From Pseudomonadota bacterium (GTDB taxonomy: Bacteria; Pseudomonadota; Gammaproteobacteria; Steroidobacterales; Steroidobacteraceae): a stretch of 64,000 nucleotides of DNA. Each line of letters opens with the position of its first letter. Position 1 is the stretch's first letter. Under the pieces are notes generated by a model. It was not told where the DNA came from. It ran no database searches and saw nothing but the letters and a program-made list of their open reading frames with translations. The position numbers and the translations under genes are program-made. The DNA lies in contig JAEZCR010000224.1 of NCBI GenBank assembly GCA_023433465.1, forward strand, positions 17,275 through 81,274. Direction: 5' to 3'. Shown here piece after piece: positions 8,844 through 18,249 of this stretch.

Positions 8844-11603
8844 TCAACCGCCGGCTGACAAGGACTTTGCGAGGCTTTCGGCCTCGGCCCGTGCCTCGAA
8901 CTGGCCTGATTCGCGCAGCAGCGCTTCGAGCTGGCGCCGGCCTTCGGGAATGGAGCCCGTCCGGGTCAGGGCCACGGCGTGGTGATAACGGATATCGAGA
9001 TCCGAGCCCGCCTGGCTGAGCGCGGTCTGGAGGTACGGCAACGCCTCGTCGGCCTTGCCTCCGTTGAGCAGCAACCAGCCGAGGGTGTCGTTGGCGGCGG
9101 CCAGTTTGGGCGCCAGCCGCACCGCTTCGCGCGCCAGGTCGATCGCGCGTTTGTCGCCCATCTCGAAATAGAGCCAGGCGAGATTGTTGAGCACGACCAC
9201 GTTCTGTGGCTGCTTCTCCAGCACCTTCCGGTACTGTTCCGCCGCGCGTGCACGCTCGCCGCCGCGGACGGCCGCGTCCGCCAGCAGCAGGCGGGCTTCG
9301 AGGTCCTGCGGATTGGCCTCGCTCCAGCGTTCCAGCAGCTGCGCGGGTCTGGGCAGTTTGGCCGAGACTCGCACGCGATAGTCCTTGACCGCGATCTGGG
9401 CCGCGGGGTTGCGCGCGTATGCGGCCTGGTAGGCGGCTGACGCGTCCGCCTCGCGCTGGCCCGCAGCGAACAGGTCGCCTTCGAGCACCAGTACACCCGT
9501 CTCCGGCGACTTCTTCTTGAGCGCCGCGACCCGCGCGTACGCCGCATCGGGATTGCGCTCCTCGAGATCCATGACCGACAGCACGGCCACCGCCGGCAGC
9601 CAGTCCGGACGGTGGGCCAGCGCCTTCGTGGCCGATTCGCGCGCGGCGCCGATCTGGCCCAGGACGCGCTGCGTGCGCGCCAGGTTGAGCCAGGTCGCGG
9701 GATTGTCGTCCTGTAGTTCGACCGCCGCGCGGAAGTGCGCCAGCGCCTGGTCGGCGCGGCCCGAATTGAGATACAGGGCGCCGAGCGCATTGCGCAATTC
9801 GGTGCTCCCCGGCGCCAGCTTGATGGCCGCCTCCGCGAGCTCGCTGGCCTGCCCCGCGTCCCCCTGGGCCAGCGCGAGCTGCGCCAGCCGCACCCGTGCA
9901 TCGAGCGAGTCGGGGCGTTCGAGCAGCACGGCGTCGAAATGGGCGCGCGCACCCTTCGCGTCTCCCCGGGCGAGCGCGATTTCCCCCGCGGCCATGTGGG
10001 CGAGCAGGTTCTTCGGCTCGGCGGCGAGTAGTTTGTCGAGCGTCGCGGCCGCGGCGGCGCGTGCGCCGGCCACCCACTCCAGCTGCGCGAGCGGCAGCAT
10101 GACGCTCGCCGGCGACGCTCCGCGTTCCAGCGCGCGATTGAGGGCGGCGCGTCCCGCCGCCAGGTCGCCGGCCTGCGCGTAGTAGGACGCCGCCATCGCC
10201 GCGATGTAGGGATTCGCCGGATTCGCCGCGACCAGGGAATCGACCTTGGCGCGCGCGGCGCCGGGGCCTTCGGATTCGCTGATGGCCGCGACCAGCAGCG
10301 CCGCCCTCGAGACTTCGTCTCCACCGCCCTCGCGCAGCAGCTTCGCGGCCTTCTCGGGTTGCTTCGCCTGTAGATAGGCACTCGCGAGCTGCGCGCGGGC
10401 GCCCTCGTTGCCGGGATCCTTCGCGAGCATCTCCTCGAGCAACCGTACCGACTGCGCGGCGCCGAGCTGCGAACGCGCGGCATCGATCAACGCGTTGAGC
10501 TGCGCGTCTCCCCCGGACTCGAGCACCGGCACCAGCATGCGCAGCGCGCCGTCGGGATCGTCGAGACGCATGCGCACCTGCGCGAGCAGCTGCCGCGCGC
10601 CGGGGTATTGCGGTGCGATCTGCAGAAGATCGTTCAGCTCCTGGTTCGCCTGGCCGAGATTGCCCTGCGCCACCAGCGCGAGCGAAAGCAGCAGGCGTGC
10701 CTGGACGAGTCCCGGCGACGAGCCGACCACTTCGCGCAGTTCCTTCACCGCCGTGGCGTAGTCGTTCGTGGCCATCGAGATGCGGCTCGCGACGTAGCGG
10801 GAAACGGGCGATCGGGGCGCGAGCCGCTCGAGCTTCGCGGCCGACTCGCGCGCGTCCGCGATCTCGCCCTGCAGCAACTGCATCTCGGTGAGCGCGGACA
10901 GCACCATCGCGTGACGCGCGACCTCGAGCTGGCGCGGGGCGAGTTCGCCGGCGCGCGCCAGCGCGGCCTCGGCGGCGTGTGAATCGCCGCTCGCCGCGAG
11001 CTGCAGGCCATAGGACGCCCACACGGCGGCCGAATCCGGATACCCGCGCGTGAGTCCGCGCAGTGCCTCGATCGCATCGTCGCGTTCGCCGCGCGCGGCG
11101 CGCGCTTCGAGCTCGCCGGTGCGTGCCTCGACGAGCGCCGCGTCGGCCGCGTAGGCGGCCGCGAAGTGTTTCTCGGCCCGCCCGTAATCCTGCATGCGCA
11201 GGTACGTGTTGCCGAGATGCAGATCGCGGCGGTCGCCGGGCAGTGCCGTGGCCGGATCCTCGAGCAGCTCGAGCGCCTGCTGATTGCGGCCGGCCGCGAG
11301 CGCGATGCGCACCTGCAGCTCGGCGCGGCGAGCCGGGTCGGTTTCGGCCGGGACCTTGTCGAGCTCACGCTGGGCGCCGTTCGCATCGCCGAGCCACAAC
11401 ACCGATTCGGCGAACAGCAGCCGCGCGTGCGGCATTTCGGGATCCTTGCGCAGGGCGTTCATGAGCTCGACCACCGCCGTCCGCTGATCGCCTTCCGCGA
11501 TCGCCGCTTCGGCGCGCTTCACGCGCGACTCCGCGCTCGCGAAACGGTCGCAGCCCGTGAGGGCGACGGCGCAGCAAATGCCCAACAAGACGACGTGTTT
11601 CAT
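8844..11603 (-). CDS. prsT: XrtA/PEP-CTERM TPR-repeat lipoprotein PrsT
   Basis: A 919-aa lipoprotein with signal MKHVVLLGICCAVALTGC, the lipobox cysteine being residue 18. It is followed by more than 20 tetratricopeptide repeats with the usual Gly/Ala/Pro spacing (for example AEKHFAAAYAADAALVEA and ALAHFRAAVELQDDNPATW). Length and position match PrsT (TIGR02917), the giant TPR protein of exosortase-A loci, thought to be a periplasmic scaffold for export. The open frame extends 29 codons further, but those residues are basic and lie before the clear signal peptide, so the ATG at 11603 is used. It sits 17 bases after the exosortase stop. Confidence 0.92.
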   Translation of the reverse strand: MKHVVLLGICCAVALTGCDRFASAESRVKRAEAAIAEGDQRTAVVELMNALRKDPEMPHARLLFAESVLWLGDANGAQRELDKVPAETDPARRAELQVRIALAAGRNQQALELLEDPATALPGDRRDLHLGNTYLRMQDYGRAEKHFAAAYAADAALVEARTGELEARAARGERDDAIEALRGLTRGYPDSAAVWASYGLQLAASGDSHAAEAALARAGELAPRQLEVARHAMVLSALTEMQLLQGEIADARESAAKLERLAPRSPVSRYVASRISMATNDYATAVKELREVVGSSPGLVQARLLLSLALVAQGNLGQANQELNDLLQIAPQYPGARQLLAQVRMRLDDPDGALRMLVPVLESGGDAQLNALIDAARSQLGAAQSVRLLEEMLAKDPGNEGARAQLASAYLQAKQPEKAAKLLREGGGDEVSRAALLVAAISESEGPGAARAKVDSLVAANPANPYIAAMAASYYAQAGDLAAGRAALNRALERGASPASVMLPLAQLEWVAGARAAAAATLDKLLAAEPKNLLAHMAAGEIALARGDAKGARAHFDAVLLERPDSLDARVRLAQLALAQGDAGQASELAEAAIKLAPGSTELRNALGALYLNSGRADQALAHFRAAVELQDDNPATWLNLARTQRVLGQIGAARESATKALAHRPDWLPAVAVLSVMDLEERNPDAAYARVAALKKKSPETGVLVLEGDLFAAGQREADASAAYQAAYARNPAAQIAVKDYRVRVSAKLPRPAQLLERWSEANPQDLEARLLLADAAVRGGERARAAEQYRKVLEKQPQNVVVLNNLAWLYFEMGDKRAIDLAREAVRLAPKLAAANDTLGWLLLNGGKADEALPYLQTALSQAGSDLDIRYHHAVALTRTGSIPEGRRQLEALLRESGQFEARAEAESLAKSLSAGG

Positions 11604-11620
11604 CTGCACATTCCTGGCGA

Positions 11621-13114
11621 TCAAGGACGCGCGAGTTGCGCGGAAAATCGGTCGAGGGTGGCGCGGGCCGCCTCGCAATCCGGCTCGCACGCCGCGCGCA
11701 GCACGATCGCGGACGACACCGGGTCGGACCAGAGCGAGCTCAGCCCGTAGAAAATCTGCGCGCGACGCGGATCGAGGAAGTCACGCTCGCCGACGCGATA
11801 ACGCAGCAGCACCCACCAGCGGCGGCCGGCGCGATCGCGCGCCTCGAATCCCAGCCAATCATCGGAAACGCGCGGCCGGTCCACGGGGACGAAGCGTTCG
11901 CCGAGCGGCGCGTTCTCGAAGCCGCCGAGTTCCTTTCCCTGAAGCTGCTGGCGATACACGGCGCTGAAAGCCTGCACCGACTCGCCGCGCGACTCGAAGA
12001 CGAACTGGCGGATGTCGTCCGCGTTCGCGAATCGCGGCGGGGCGGCGAACGCGTCCGCGCGGCTTTGCCAGCCGTCGATGCGCGGCGGCAGCGCCTGCGC
12101 GAGCGCCGCCTCCTCGTCCGCCACGTTGGCGTCGAGCCACGCGGGAACGGCCGGCAGCAGCAAGGCGGCCGCGGCGAGCAGCACGCCGCCCGCGGGAATC
12201 GCGACGCCGGCCTGCGCGGGCGCGGCCACGGGCTCGGGATTGCCTGGCCAGCGTCGCACGATCGCGAGATAGATAGCCATCGCGACCGCGAACATGATCC
12301 AGCCGAACGAATAATGCTCGCCGCTCACGAGGTAGTGCTGCATGTCGGTCAGGTGACCGGCCATGATGATGATCGCGATACGCACCCAGTTGGTGAGCAG
12401 CGCCGCGAGCGCCGCGTACACGATCAGCTTGATGCGAGTGCGGGCGGAGTCGCGATGCAGCTCCCCGTAGAACGTGGCGATCGCGATCGCGACTATGAAG
12501 AAGTGCAGACCACTGCAGCCGCCGGCGATCTCGAAGCGGCCGGCCGGAATCTGGAACTCGAGTCCGTCGAAGTACACCGGAATCCCGATGACGCTGAGCA
12601 CGCCGCGTACCGCGAGCGTGGACGCCCACTGCAGCGCGGGCACGAGCGTGTCCCACACCGGGATCGCGAAATAGAGGAACGCCAGCGGCAGCAGCGCCCT
12701 GCGCGTCAGCGCGAACCCGAAGAGCGACCACGCGAGCGAGATGCAGATGAGCGGCAGCAGCGCCTGGTGCGCGATCGAGATACCTGCACGCACCGACACG
12801 AGCCATACGACGCCGAGTCCGGCCGCGAGCACCATCGCGAATGGTGACGGCGCGACGGCCACCGCCGCGTAATCCGCGCGGTTGCGCCACGCGATGATGA
12901 ACGCCATGACCAGGATGAGCGGACCGTGCGTGTACGAGCGCGTGACGGTGTCGGTCCAGCGCACCAGCAATGTCTCGGTGGTCGGCCAGAGCGCGAGCAT
13001 CGTCGCGACGATCACCAGCGCCAGCGCGGCGGCGCGCCATGCGCCAACGCCCGGACCCGCCGCGCGTACCGCCGCGAGCGGGAGTGGCGACTTGTATGTC
13101 CCGCTCTCCTGCAT
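11621..13114 (-). CDS. xrtA: exosortase A with fused EpsI domain
   Basis: A 497-aa polytopic protein. Residues 1-300 are the exosortase domain with about eight membrane helices and the three expected active-site residues: Cys200 in AGGCSGLHF, Arg245 in NWVRI, and His267 in SGEHYSFGW. Residues about 320-497 are a periplasmic EpsI/DUF3485 domain. The enzyme cuts PEP-CTERM tails from secreted proteins at the inner membrane and hands them on to the surface. The fusion of exosortase and EpsI is normal for XrtA. It is flanked by prsR and prsT in the same operon. No PEP-CTERM substrate gene is visible in this window. Confidence 0.95.
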   Translation of the reverse strand: MQESGTYKSPLPLAAVRAAGPGVGAWRAAALALVIVATMLALWPTTETLLVRWTDTVTRSYTHGPLILVMAFIIAWRNRADYAAVAVAPSPFAMVLAAGLGVVWLVSVRAGISIAHQALLPLICISLAWSLFGFALTRRALLPLAFLYFAIPVWDTLVPALQWASTLAVRGVLSVIGIPVYFDGLEFQIPAGRFEIAGGCSGLHFFIVAIAIATFYGELHRDSARTRIKLIVYAALAALLTNWVRIAIIIMAGHLTDMQHYLVSGEHYSFGWIMFAVAMAIYLAIVRRWPGNPEPVAAPAQAGVAIPAGGVLLAAAALLLPAVPAWLDANVADEEAALAQALPPRIDGWQSRADAFAAPPRFANADDIRQFVFESRGESVQAFSAVYRQQLQGKELGGFENAPLGERFVPVDRPRVSDDWLGFEARDRAGRRWWVLLRYRVGERDFLDPRRAQIFYGLSSLWSDPVSSAIVLRAACEPDCEAARATLDRFSAQLARP

Positions 13115-13115
13115 G

Positions 13116-14489
13116 TCAGTCCGTGATCGCGTACTTCGACATGAGATCGTAGAGCGTGGGCCGACTCACGCCGAGCAACTCCGCCGCGCGAGAAATGTTG
13201 TTGTCGCTGATCGACAGTGCCTGCTGGATCGCCTGCCGTTCGGCGCGCGAGCGCACTTCCTTCAGGTTGAACAGCAGGGTGCCCTCCCCGGCGTCACGCA
13301 GCCCCAGGTCCTCCGCCGTCAGCAGCGCGCCTTCGGCCATGATGATCGCGGCCTTCACCTTGTTCTCGAGTTCGCGCACGTTGCCCGGCCAGCGGTAGGC
13401 CTCGAGCGCCGCGATCGCGTCTTCGGTGAAACCGCGCTTGGGACGGCCCTGCATGCCGTTGTACTTGCGTAGCAGCGCGTGCGCGAGCACTGTGGGCCCG
13501 CCGCGCCGCTCGCGCAGCGGCGGCACGTTCACCGCCACCTCGCTGATGCGGAAGTAGAGATCCTCGCGGAATTTCTGCTCCGCGATCAGCGCCTGCAGAT
13601 CCTTGTTGGTCGCGCACACCACGCGGATGTTGACCGCGATCTCCTGTCGACCGCCGATGCGCTCGATGACGCGGTCCTGCAGGAAGCGCAGTAGTTTGGC
13701 CTGGAGCTGCAGCGGCATGTCGCCGATCTCGTCGAGGAACAACGTGCCGCCGCTCGCGACCTCGATCTTGCCGGGCGTCTGCTTGACCGCGCCGGTGAAC
13801 GCGCCCTTATCGTGTCCGAACAACTCGCTCTCGAGCAGCGCCTCGGGAATCGCGGCGCAATTGATCGCGACGAAACGCGCGTTCTTGCGTCCGCTCTGCG
13901 AATGCACGGCGCGCGCGATGAGCTCTTTCCCGGTGCCGCTCTCGCCGAGGATCAACACCGACACGTCGGCCGGCGCGACCTTCTCGACCATCCGGCAGAC
14001 ACGCAGCATCGCATCGTCGGTCGCGATCAGCCCTTCGAACGGCGCGCGCATCTGCGCTTCCTGGAGCTGCCGGTTCTGCCGCTCGAGCTCGTGCAGCCGG
14101 AAGGCCCGGCTCACGATCAGCCGCAGCACGTCGGCGTCGAGCGGCTTCTGGTAAAAATCGTAGGCGCCCTGCGCGACGGCGCGCATCGCGTTGTCGCGAT
14201 CGGCGTTGCCGGTTATGACGATGATGCGCGTCAGCGGGGCGAGGCTCAGGATCTCGCGCAGCGTGCGCATGCCCTCGCTCGTGCCTTCGGCGTCCGGCGG
14301 CAGGCCGAGATCCTGCAGCACCACCGCCGGTTCGTAGCGGCGGACCAGCGCGAGCGCTTCCTCGCGATCGCCCGCGACGATCACTTCGTATTCGTCGAAG
14401 CTCCAGCGCAGCTGCTTCTGCAGGCCGATGTCGTCCTCGACGACCAGCAGTCGCGGCTTTTCGACGATTTCGGCGGCAGCGACGTTCAT
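13116..14489 (-). CDS. prsR: PEP-CTERM-box response regulator PrsR (sigma-54 activator)
   Basis: A 457-aa NtrC-class regulator. The receiver domain has its phosphoacceptor at Asp60 (VVLQDLGLPP). The AAA+ domain has Walker A GESGTGKE, the sigma-54 contact loop GAFTGA and GTLFLDEIGD. The Fis-type helix-turn-helix ends the protein (NNISRAAELLGVSRPTLYDLM). It matches PrsR (TIGR02915), which activates exopolysaccharide and PEP-CTERM genes from sigma-54 promoters. The start overlaps the prsK stop (ATGA), so kinase and regulator are co-translated. I looked for a good -24/-12 sigma-54 promoter near the operon head and did not find a convincing one. Confidence 0.95.
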   Translation of the reverse strand: MNVAAAEIVEKPRLLVVEDDIGLQKQLRWSFDEYEVIVAGDREEALALVRRYEPAVVLQDLGLPPDAEGTSEGMRTLREILSLAPLTRIIVITGNADRDNAMRAVAQGAYDFYQKPLDADVLRLIVSRAFRLHELERQNRQLQEAQMRAPFEGLIATDDAMLRVCRMVEKVAPADVSVLILGESGTGKELIARAVHSQSGRKNARFVAINCAAIPEALLESELFGHDKGAFTGAVKQTPGKIEVASGGTLFLDEIGDMPLQLQAKLLRFLQDRVIERIGGRQEIAVNIRVVCATNKDLQALIAEQKFREDLYFRISEVAVNVPPLRERRGGPTVLAHALLRKYNGMQGRPKRGFTEDAIAALEAYRWPGNVRELENKVKAAIIMAEGALLTAEDLGLRDAGEGTLLFNLKEVRSRAERQAIQQALSISDNNISRAAELLGVSRPTLYDLMSKYAITD

Positions 14490-16501
14490 GTGGTCACCGG
14501 CAGGATGAATGAAAAGGTCGTCCCCGAACCGGGGCGACTATCTACTTCGACGTCGCCGCCGAGGGACAGCGCCAGCTCGCGCGCCTGGTAGGCGCCGATC
14601 CCCATTCCCTTCGCGCCCTTCGTGCTGTGGAACGGCCGGAACAGCCAGTGTTTCACGAATTCCGAATCCATGCCCGACCCATCGTCACTGATGGCCACGC
14701 GGGCCTGGGTCGCAGTGTCGCTGATCGACACGCGGACCTTGCCGCCCTCGCCGGTCGCGTCCTGGGCGTTGCGCACCACGTGTTCGATCGCCGCGACGAG
14801 CTGTTCGCGATCCGCGCTCACGAGGCACAGGCATTGTTCGCCGGCCGCGAACTCGGGACGGGGCTTTCGCGCCTGGCAGCGTTCGACCGCCGCCGCCACG
14901 AGCTCGGACAGTCTGACCGGAGGCGCGCTCGCGGGAGTGGTCGCTCGGCGGCTCAGCTGCTCGATCAGCCGGGTGATGCGCTCGGAGGTATTAGCAATAG
15001 TGGCGATGGCGTCGTCGAAGAATTCCGGGTTGTGCCGATGCCGGACCGCGTTGCCGACCACGAGCGAAAGCTGCGCGGCGCAATTCTTGAGGTCGTGCAT
15101 CACGAACGCCGTGAGGCGGTTGTAGGTTTCGAACTGGTTCATTTCCGCGAGGCGCCGGTCGGCATCATGTTGCGCAAGCATAGTGGCGACGTGCTGCCCC
15201 ATGGTGTTCAACAGGTCTCGATCTTCGAAGACGAGATCGAACGGCGGCGGCGGATCGAACAACACGAAGAAGCCGATCAGCTGATCGAGGCGGAAGATGG
15301 GCGAAACGATGCGCCAGCGCCGGTCGTCCTCCATCCAGCGCGGCACCGCGACGTGGTCGTACAGCGAAGGTTTCCCGGCGCGTTCCGCCAGGTCGACGAT
15401 CCAGCGGCGCGACCGCATGAGCGCGGGCAGCGGATCGTCCACGCCGACGTCGGCGAGGTGCGGAAGATCCGCCGTGGACAGGGGCCAGCCGGCGGCGGGT
15501 ACGAAGCGCTTGCCCGTCTCGTCGAGCGTATACAACACGCCGCCCGGCGCGCCCAGTGTCTGCGCAACGGCCTGGACGCTCGTGCGGTGCACGTCGCTCG
15601 AAGACAGCGTGCGGCTGAATCGCAGCCACTCGACGCGGTAGTCGTACTTGTTGCGATAGAAATGCTTGTTGACGAACACGCGCAGGCGCCGCCGCATCGC
15701 CGCGGAGGTCACCAGGATGATGAGCACGGCGAACGCCCCTATCAGGAAAGCGCCGCGCGCCGCCTCGCCCCAGTTCCCGCCGAGCTCGCGGATCGCGTAG
15801 CCCGCGAGCGACATCAGCAGTAGATAGGTGCCGGCCGCGAGGAAGGTGGTCGTGTAGAACGTCACCTGGCGCGAAACGAACACGCGCAAGTCGGCGTTGG
15901 GCAGCCGCCGCGCGCCGAGCAGCAGGAACGGCACCATCAGCACGTTCGCGAAACCGCGCGCATGCCAGCTCATCGCATCGATGCCGCCGAGCAGCACGGC
16001 CTGGGCGTACAGGAACAGGTCGTACGTGAACAGTCCGCCCACGCCGATCGCGAGGAACTTGAAGTCCGGACGCGCGATCTCCGGCGCGTTGCGATAGATC
16101 TGTTCGAGCAGCAGCAGCATGAGCAGCGCGAAACAGAAGCCGCCGCCGGACATGACCTTCTCGATGGGAATGCCCACGAGCGCGGCCACGGCCCACAATC
16201 CGAGCAGCACGTAACTCACCGGCGCGAATAGCCGCGGCAACGTCGCCGGCGCGACGCCCAGCAAGGCGACCAGCCAGGCGGAGCCGCGCAGGATCTCCAC
16301 GGCGAGAATGATTCCCGGGTGAATCGGAAGTCCGCTGTGCAGCAGCGCGAGCGTCGCCGCCCAGATCACCGAGAGCGTGATCGCGAGCGTGAGCCGCACG
16401 ACCCGGCCGTCGCCGCCGCGTCGCGCGGACGCAAGCAGCACCGCGAGCCCGGCGAAGCCGATCGAGGCCACGCCGAAGCTGATGACGCCGAACGCGTTCA
16501 C
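14486..16501 (-). CDS. prsK: XrtA/PEP-CTERM histidine kinase PrsK
   Basis: A 671-aa sensor kinase. About eight membrane helices occupy residues 1-290, a GAF-like domain lies near 310-450, the phospho-acceptor His469 sits in VMHDLKN, and the ATPase domain (VVRNAQDA, DDGSGMD, GMGIGAYQARELA) ends the protein. It matches PrsK (TIGR02916), partner of PrsR encoded directly downstream with a 4-base overlap. Its stimulus is unknown; the multi-helix N-terminus suggests sensing in the inner membrane. It lies 27 bases after the sugar transferase stop. Confidence 0.94.
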   Translation of the reverse strand: MNAFGVISFGVASIGFAGLAVLLASARRGGDGRVVRLTLAITLSVIWAATLALLHSGLPIHPGIILAVEILRGSAWLVALLGVAPATLPRLFAPVSYVLLGLWAVAALVGIPIEKVMSGGGFCFALLMLLLLEQIYRNAPEIARPDFKFLAIGVGGLFTYDLFLYAQAVLLGGIDAMSWHARGFANVLMVPFLLLGARRLPNADLRVFVSRQVTFYTTTFLAAGTYLLLMSLAGYAIRELGGNWGEAARGAFLIGAFAVLIILVTSAAMRRRLRVFVNKHFYRNKYDYRVEWLRFSRTLSSSDVHRTSVQAVAQTLGAPGGVLYTLDETGKRFVPAAGWPLSTADLPHLADVGVDDPLPALMRSRRWIVDLAERAGKPSLYDHVAVPRWMEDDRRWRIVSPIFRLDQLIGFFVLFDPPPPFDLVFEDRDLLNTMGQHVATMLAQHDADRRLAEMNQFETYNRLTAFVMHDLKNCAAQLSLVVGNAVRHRHNPEFFDDAIATIANTSERITRLIEQLSRRATTPASAPPVRLSELVAAAVERCQARKPRPEFAAGEQCLCLVSADREQLVAAIEHVVRNAQDATGEGGKVRVSISDTATQARVAISDDGSGMDSEFVKHWLFRPFHSTKGAKGMGIGAYQARELALSLGGDVEVDSRPGSGTTFSFILPVTT

Positions 16502-16528
16502 GGCAGGACGCCCGGCCGCCGGGGCACC

Positions 16529-17932
16529 TCAGCGCCCTCCCTTCCCGAGCAACACCACTTCAACGGTCTGCAGCAGGATCATCATGTCGAACAGCAGGCT
16601 GTGGTTCTTCACGTAGTACAGATCGTACTGGAGCTTCTCGATCGCATCCTTTTCGGAAGATCCGTACGGATAACAAACCTGGGCCCAGCCGGTGATGCCG
16701 GGCTTCGCGCAATGGCGCTCGTCGTAATACGGGATGGATTCGGCGAGCTGCGCGACGAACAGCGGGCGCTCGGGCCGCGGACCGACGAAACTCATGTCGC
16801 CGCGCAGCACGTTGAAGATCTGCGGCAGCTCGTCGATGCGCACCTTGCGGATGAAGCGTCCGATCATCGTGACGCGATCATCGGCGCCGCTCGCCCAGCG
16901 CGGCTTGCCGTCGCGTTCCGCGTCCACGCGCATGCTGCGGAACTTGAGCACGTCGAATTCGTGGCCGTCGAGTCCGACGCGCCGCTGGCGGTACAGGATC
17001 GGCGCGCGCGGACCGTCCTCGAGCATGATGCCGAGGATGGTCAGCAGCATGAACGGCCAGGTGACCAGCACCAGGCCCAGCGAAGCGGCGACGTCGAACG
17101 CGCGCTTGGTGGTCGTGCGCATGATGTCGCGGCGAAAACCCTCGGAAAAAATGATCCAGCTCGGATTCAGCACGTCCAGGTGCACGCGGCCGGTTTCGCG
17201 CTCGAGGAAGTTCACGAGGTCGATCACTTCGATGCCGTTCAGGCGGCAATCGAGCAATTCGCGCACCGGGAAATCGCGGCGCCGGTCGTCCATGGCGACC
17301 ACGATTTCGACGACGTCGAGTTCCTTGGCGAGACGGCGCAGCTCCTGCGCCTTGTGCGGCAGCACCTTGGCCGGATCCACGAGCACGTCTTCGCCGTTCG
17401 CGGGCATGTATCCCACGATGATGAAGCCGCGCTGATCGGCGCGGCGGCGCAACTGCAGCAGGCTCTGCGCGCGCTGACCGGTGCCGTACACGAGCACGCG
17501 GCGCTTGAACGCGTCCTCGTCGATGAACGCCTGTTCGATGATGCGCGCGAGCAGCACCAGCGCGAACGACATCGTGGCCCACGCGAGCGCCTGGCCGGGT
17601 TCGGGGCGCAGCACCGGCAGGAAGAACGAAAGGATCGCCAGGATCACCAGCGCCAGCGTGTGCGCTACGAGCGCGCGCAGGATGATGCCGAGCGTGCGCG
17701 CGCGCTGGCGGGCGCTGTACAGGCCCATCGCGGTGAGCGCGATGCCGCAGCTCGCGACGAACGCGAGAATTTTCGCGGACGTCGGCGTCCACGTGGTCAA
17801 CAACTCGGCGAACGACTGATCGTAGAACTGCACCTGGACGATCAGCGCGGCGAGCGCGAACAACACCGTCTCGATCGCGGCGAGAATCGCGATCGGCAGG
17901 TTGTGGTAGTGATTGAAGATGCGCACCCTCAT
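16529..17932 (-). CDS. XrtA-associated initiating sugar transferase (TIGR03013-like)
   Basis: A 467-aa polyprenyl-phosphate sugar-1-phosphate transferase. Five N-terminal membrane helices (to about residue 130) precede a nucleotide-binding-like domain (RRVLVYGTGQRAQSLL). The C-terminal bacterial sugar transferase domain carries TKRAFDVAASLGL, LKFRSMR and RIDELPQIFNVLRGDMSFVGPRPER. It starts repeat-unit synthesis by loading the first sugar phosphate on undecaprenyl phosphate. It is the first gene of the minus-strand XrtA operon. The 317-base intergenic stretch upstream (17933-18249) must hold its promoter as well as that of the divergent riboswitch gene. Confidence 0.94.
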   Translation of the reverse strand: MRVRIFNHYHNLPIAILAAIETVLFALAALIVQVQFYDQSFAELLTTWTPTSAKILAFVASCGIALTAMGLYSARQRARTLGIILRALVAHTLALVILAILSFFLPVLRPEPGQALAWATMSFALVLLARIIEQAFIDEDAFKRRVLVYGTGQRAQSLLQLRRRADQRGFIIVGYMPANGEDVLVDPAKVLPHKAQELRRLAKELDVVEIVVAMDDRRRDFPVRELLDCRLNGIEVIDLVNFLERETGRVHLDVLNPSWIIFSEGFRRDIMRTTTKRAFDVAASLGLVLVTWPFMLLTILGIMLEDGPRAPILYRQRRVGLDGHEFDVLKFRSMRVDAERDGKPRWASGADDRVTMIGRFIRKVRIDELPQIFNVLRGDMSFVGPRPERPLFVAQLAESIPYYDERHCAKPGITGWAQVCYPYGSSEKDAIEKLQYDLYYVKNHSLLFDMMILLQTVEVVLLGKGGR

Positions 17933-18173
17933 CGCATCAACTCGCGCGCGTCATGCGGACCGGCATCGTGGAACCCGACACATATATATGAAGGGATGGG
18001 TTCGGTTGTTCTACAGATATGTTAACTAACAATCGCAACTCACCGTCGGGACTTGCCAACCGCTGTCTCGTGCCCAGGTCACAATTCGCAAAAATGTCTC
18101 CGAATACAGACGCTTAGACGTATTGCTGCACGACATTACGTTTCCTATCCTTGCCGCAGCTTGATCCCTGTAA

Positions 18174-18245
18174 GGGCAAACCCACCGCGAGGTGGGGACG
18201 CAAAGCTACCGATCTCGGCCGGATGCCGAGACAGCGGAGTTGCCA
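18174..18245 (+). promoter_or_regulatory. cyclic-di-GMP class I riboswitch (GEMM-I), first copy
   Basis: The segment has all GEMM-I hallmarks in order: GGGCAAAC, a 6-bp stem closed by a GCGA tetraloop (CCCACC/GGTGGG), the conserved GGACGCAAAGC core, a second stem CTCGGC/GCCGAG, and the closing CAGCGGAGTTGCC that pairs with the 5' GGCAA. The Shine-Dalgarno-like GGAG of the downstream lipoprotein lies inside this closing strand, 10 bases before its ATG. Ligand binding could therefore act directly on ribosome access. The remaining 240 bases upstream (17933-18173) contain no gene that I can support. Confidence 0.93.
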
Positions 18246-18249
18246 AATC

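Noticed and set aside
8719..11022. 767-codon open frame on the minus strand overlapping prsT
   Set aside because: Out-of-frame shadow of the TPR protein; Arg/Gly/Ala-rich and without TPR spacing.
16319..18025. 568-codon open frame on the plus strand
   Set aside because: Antisense of the sugar transferase; His/Arg/Asp-rich shadow without any recognisable motif.
17933..18110. Possible sigma-54 promoter (TGGGCACGAGACAGC on the minus strand) for the XrtA operon
   Set aside because: It fits GG-N10-GC but the -12 element is poor, so it is not strong enough to list as a PrsR target.
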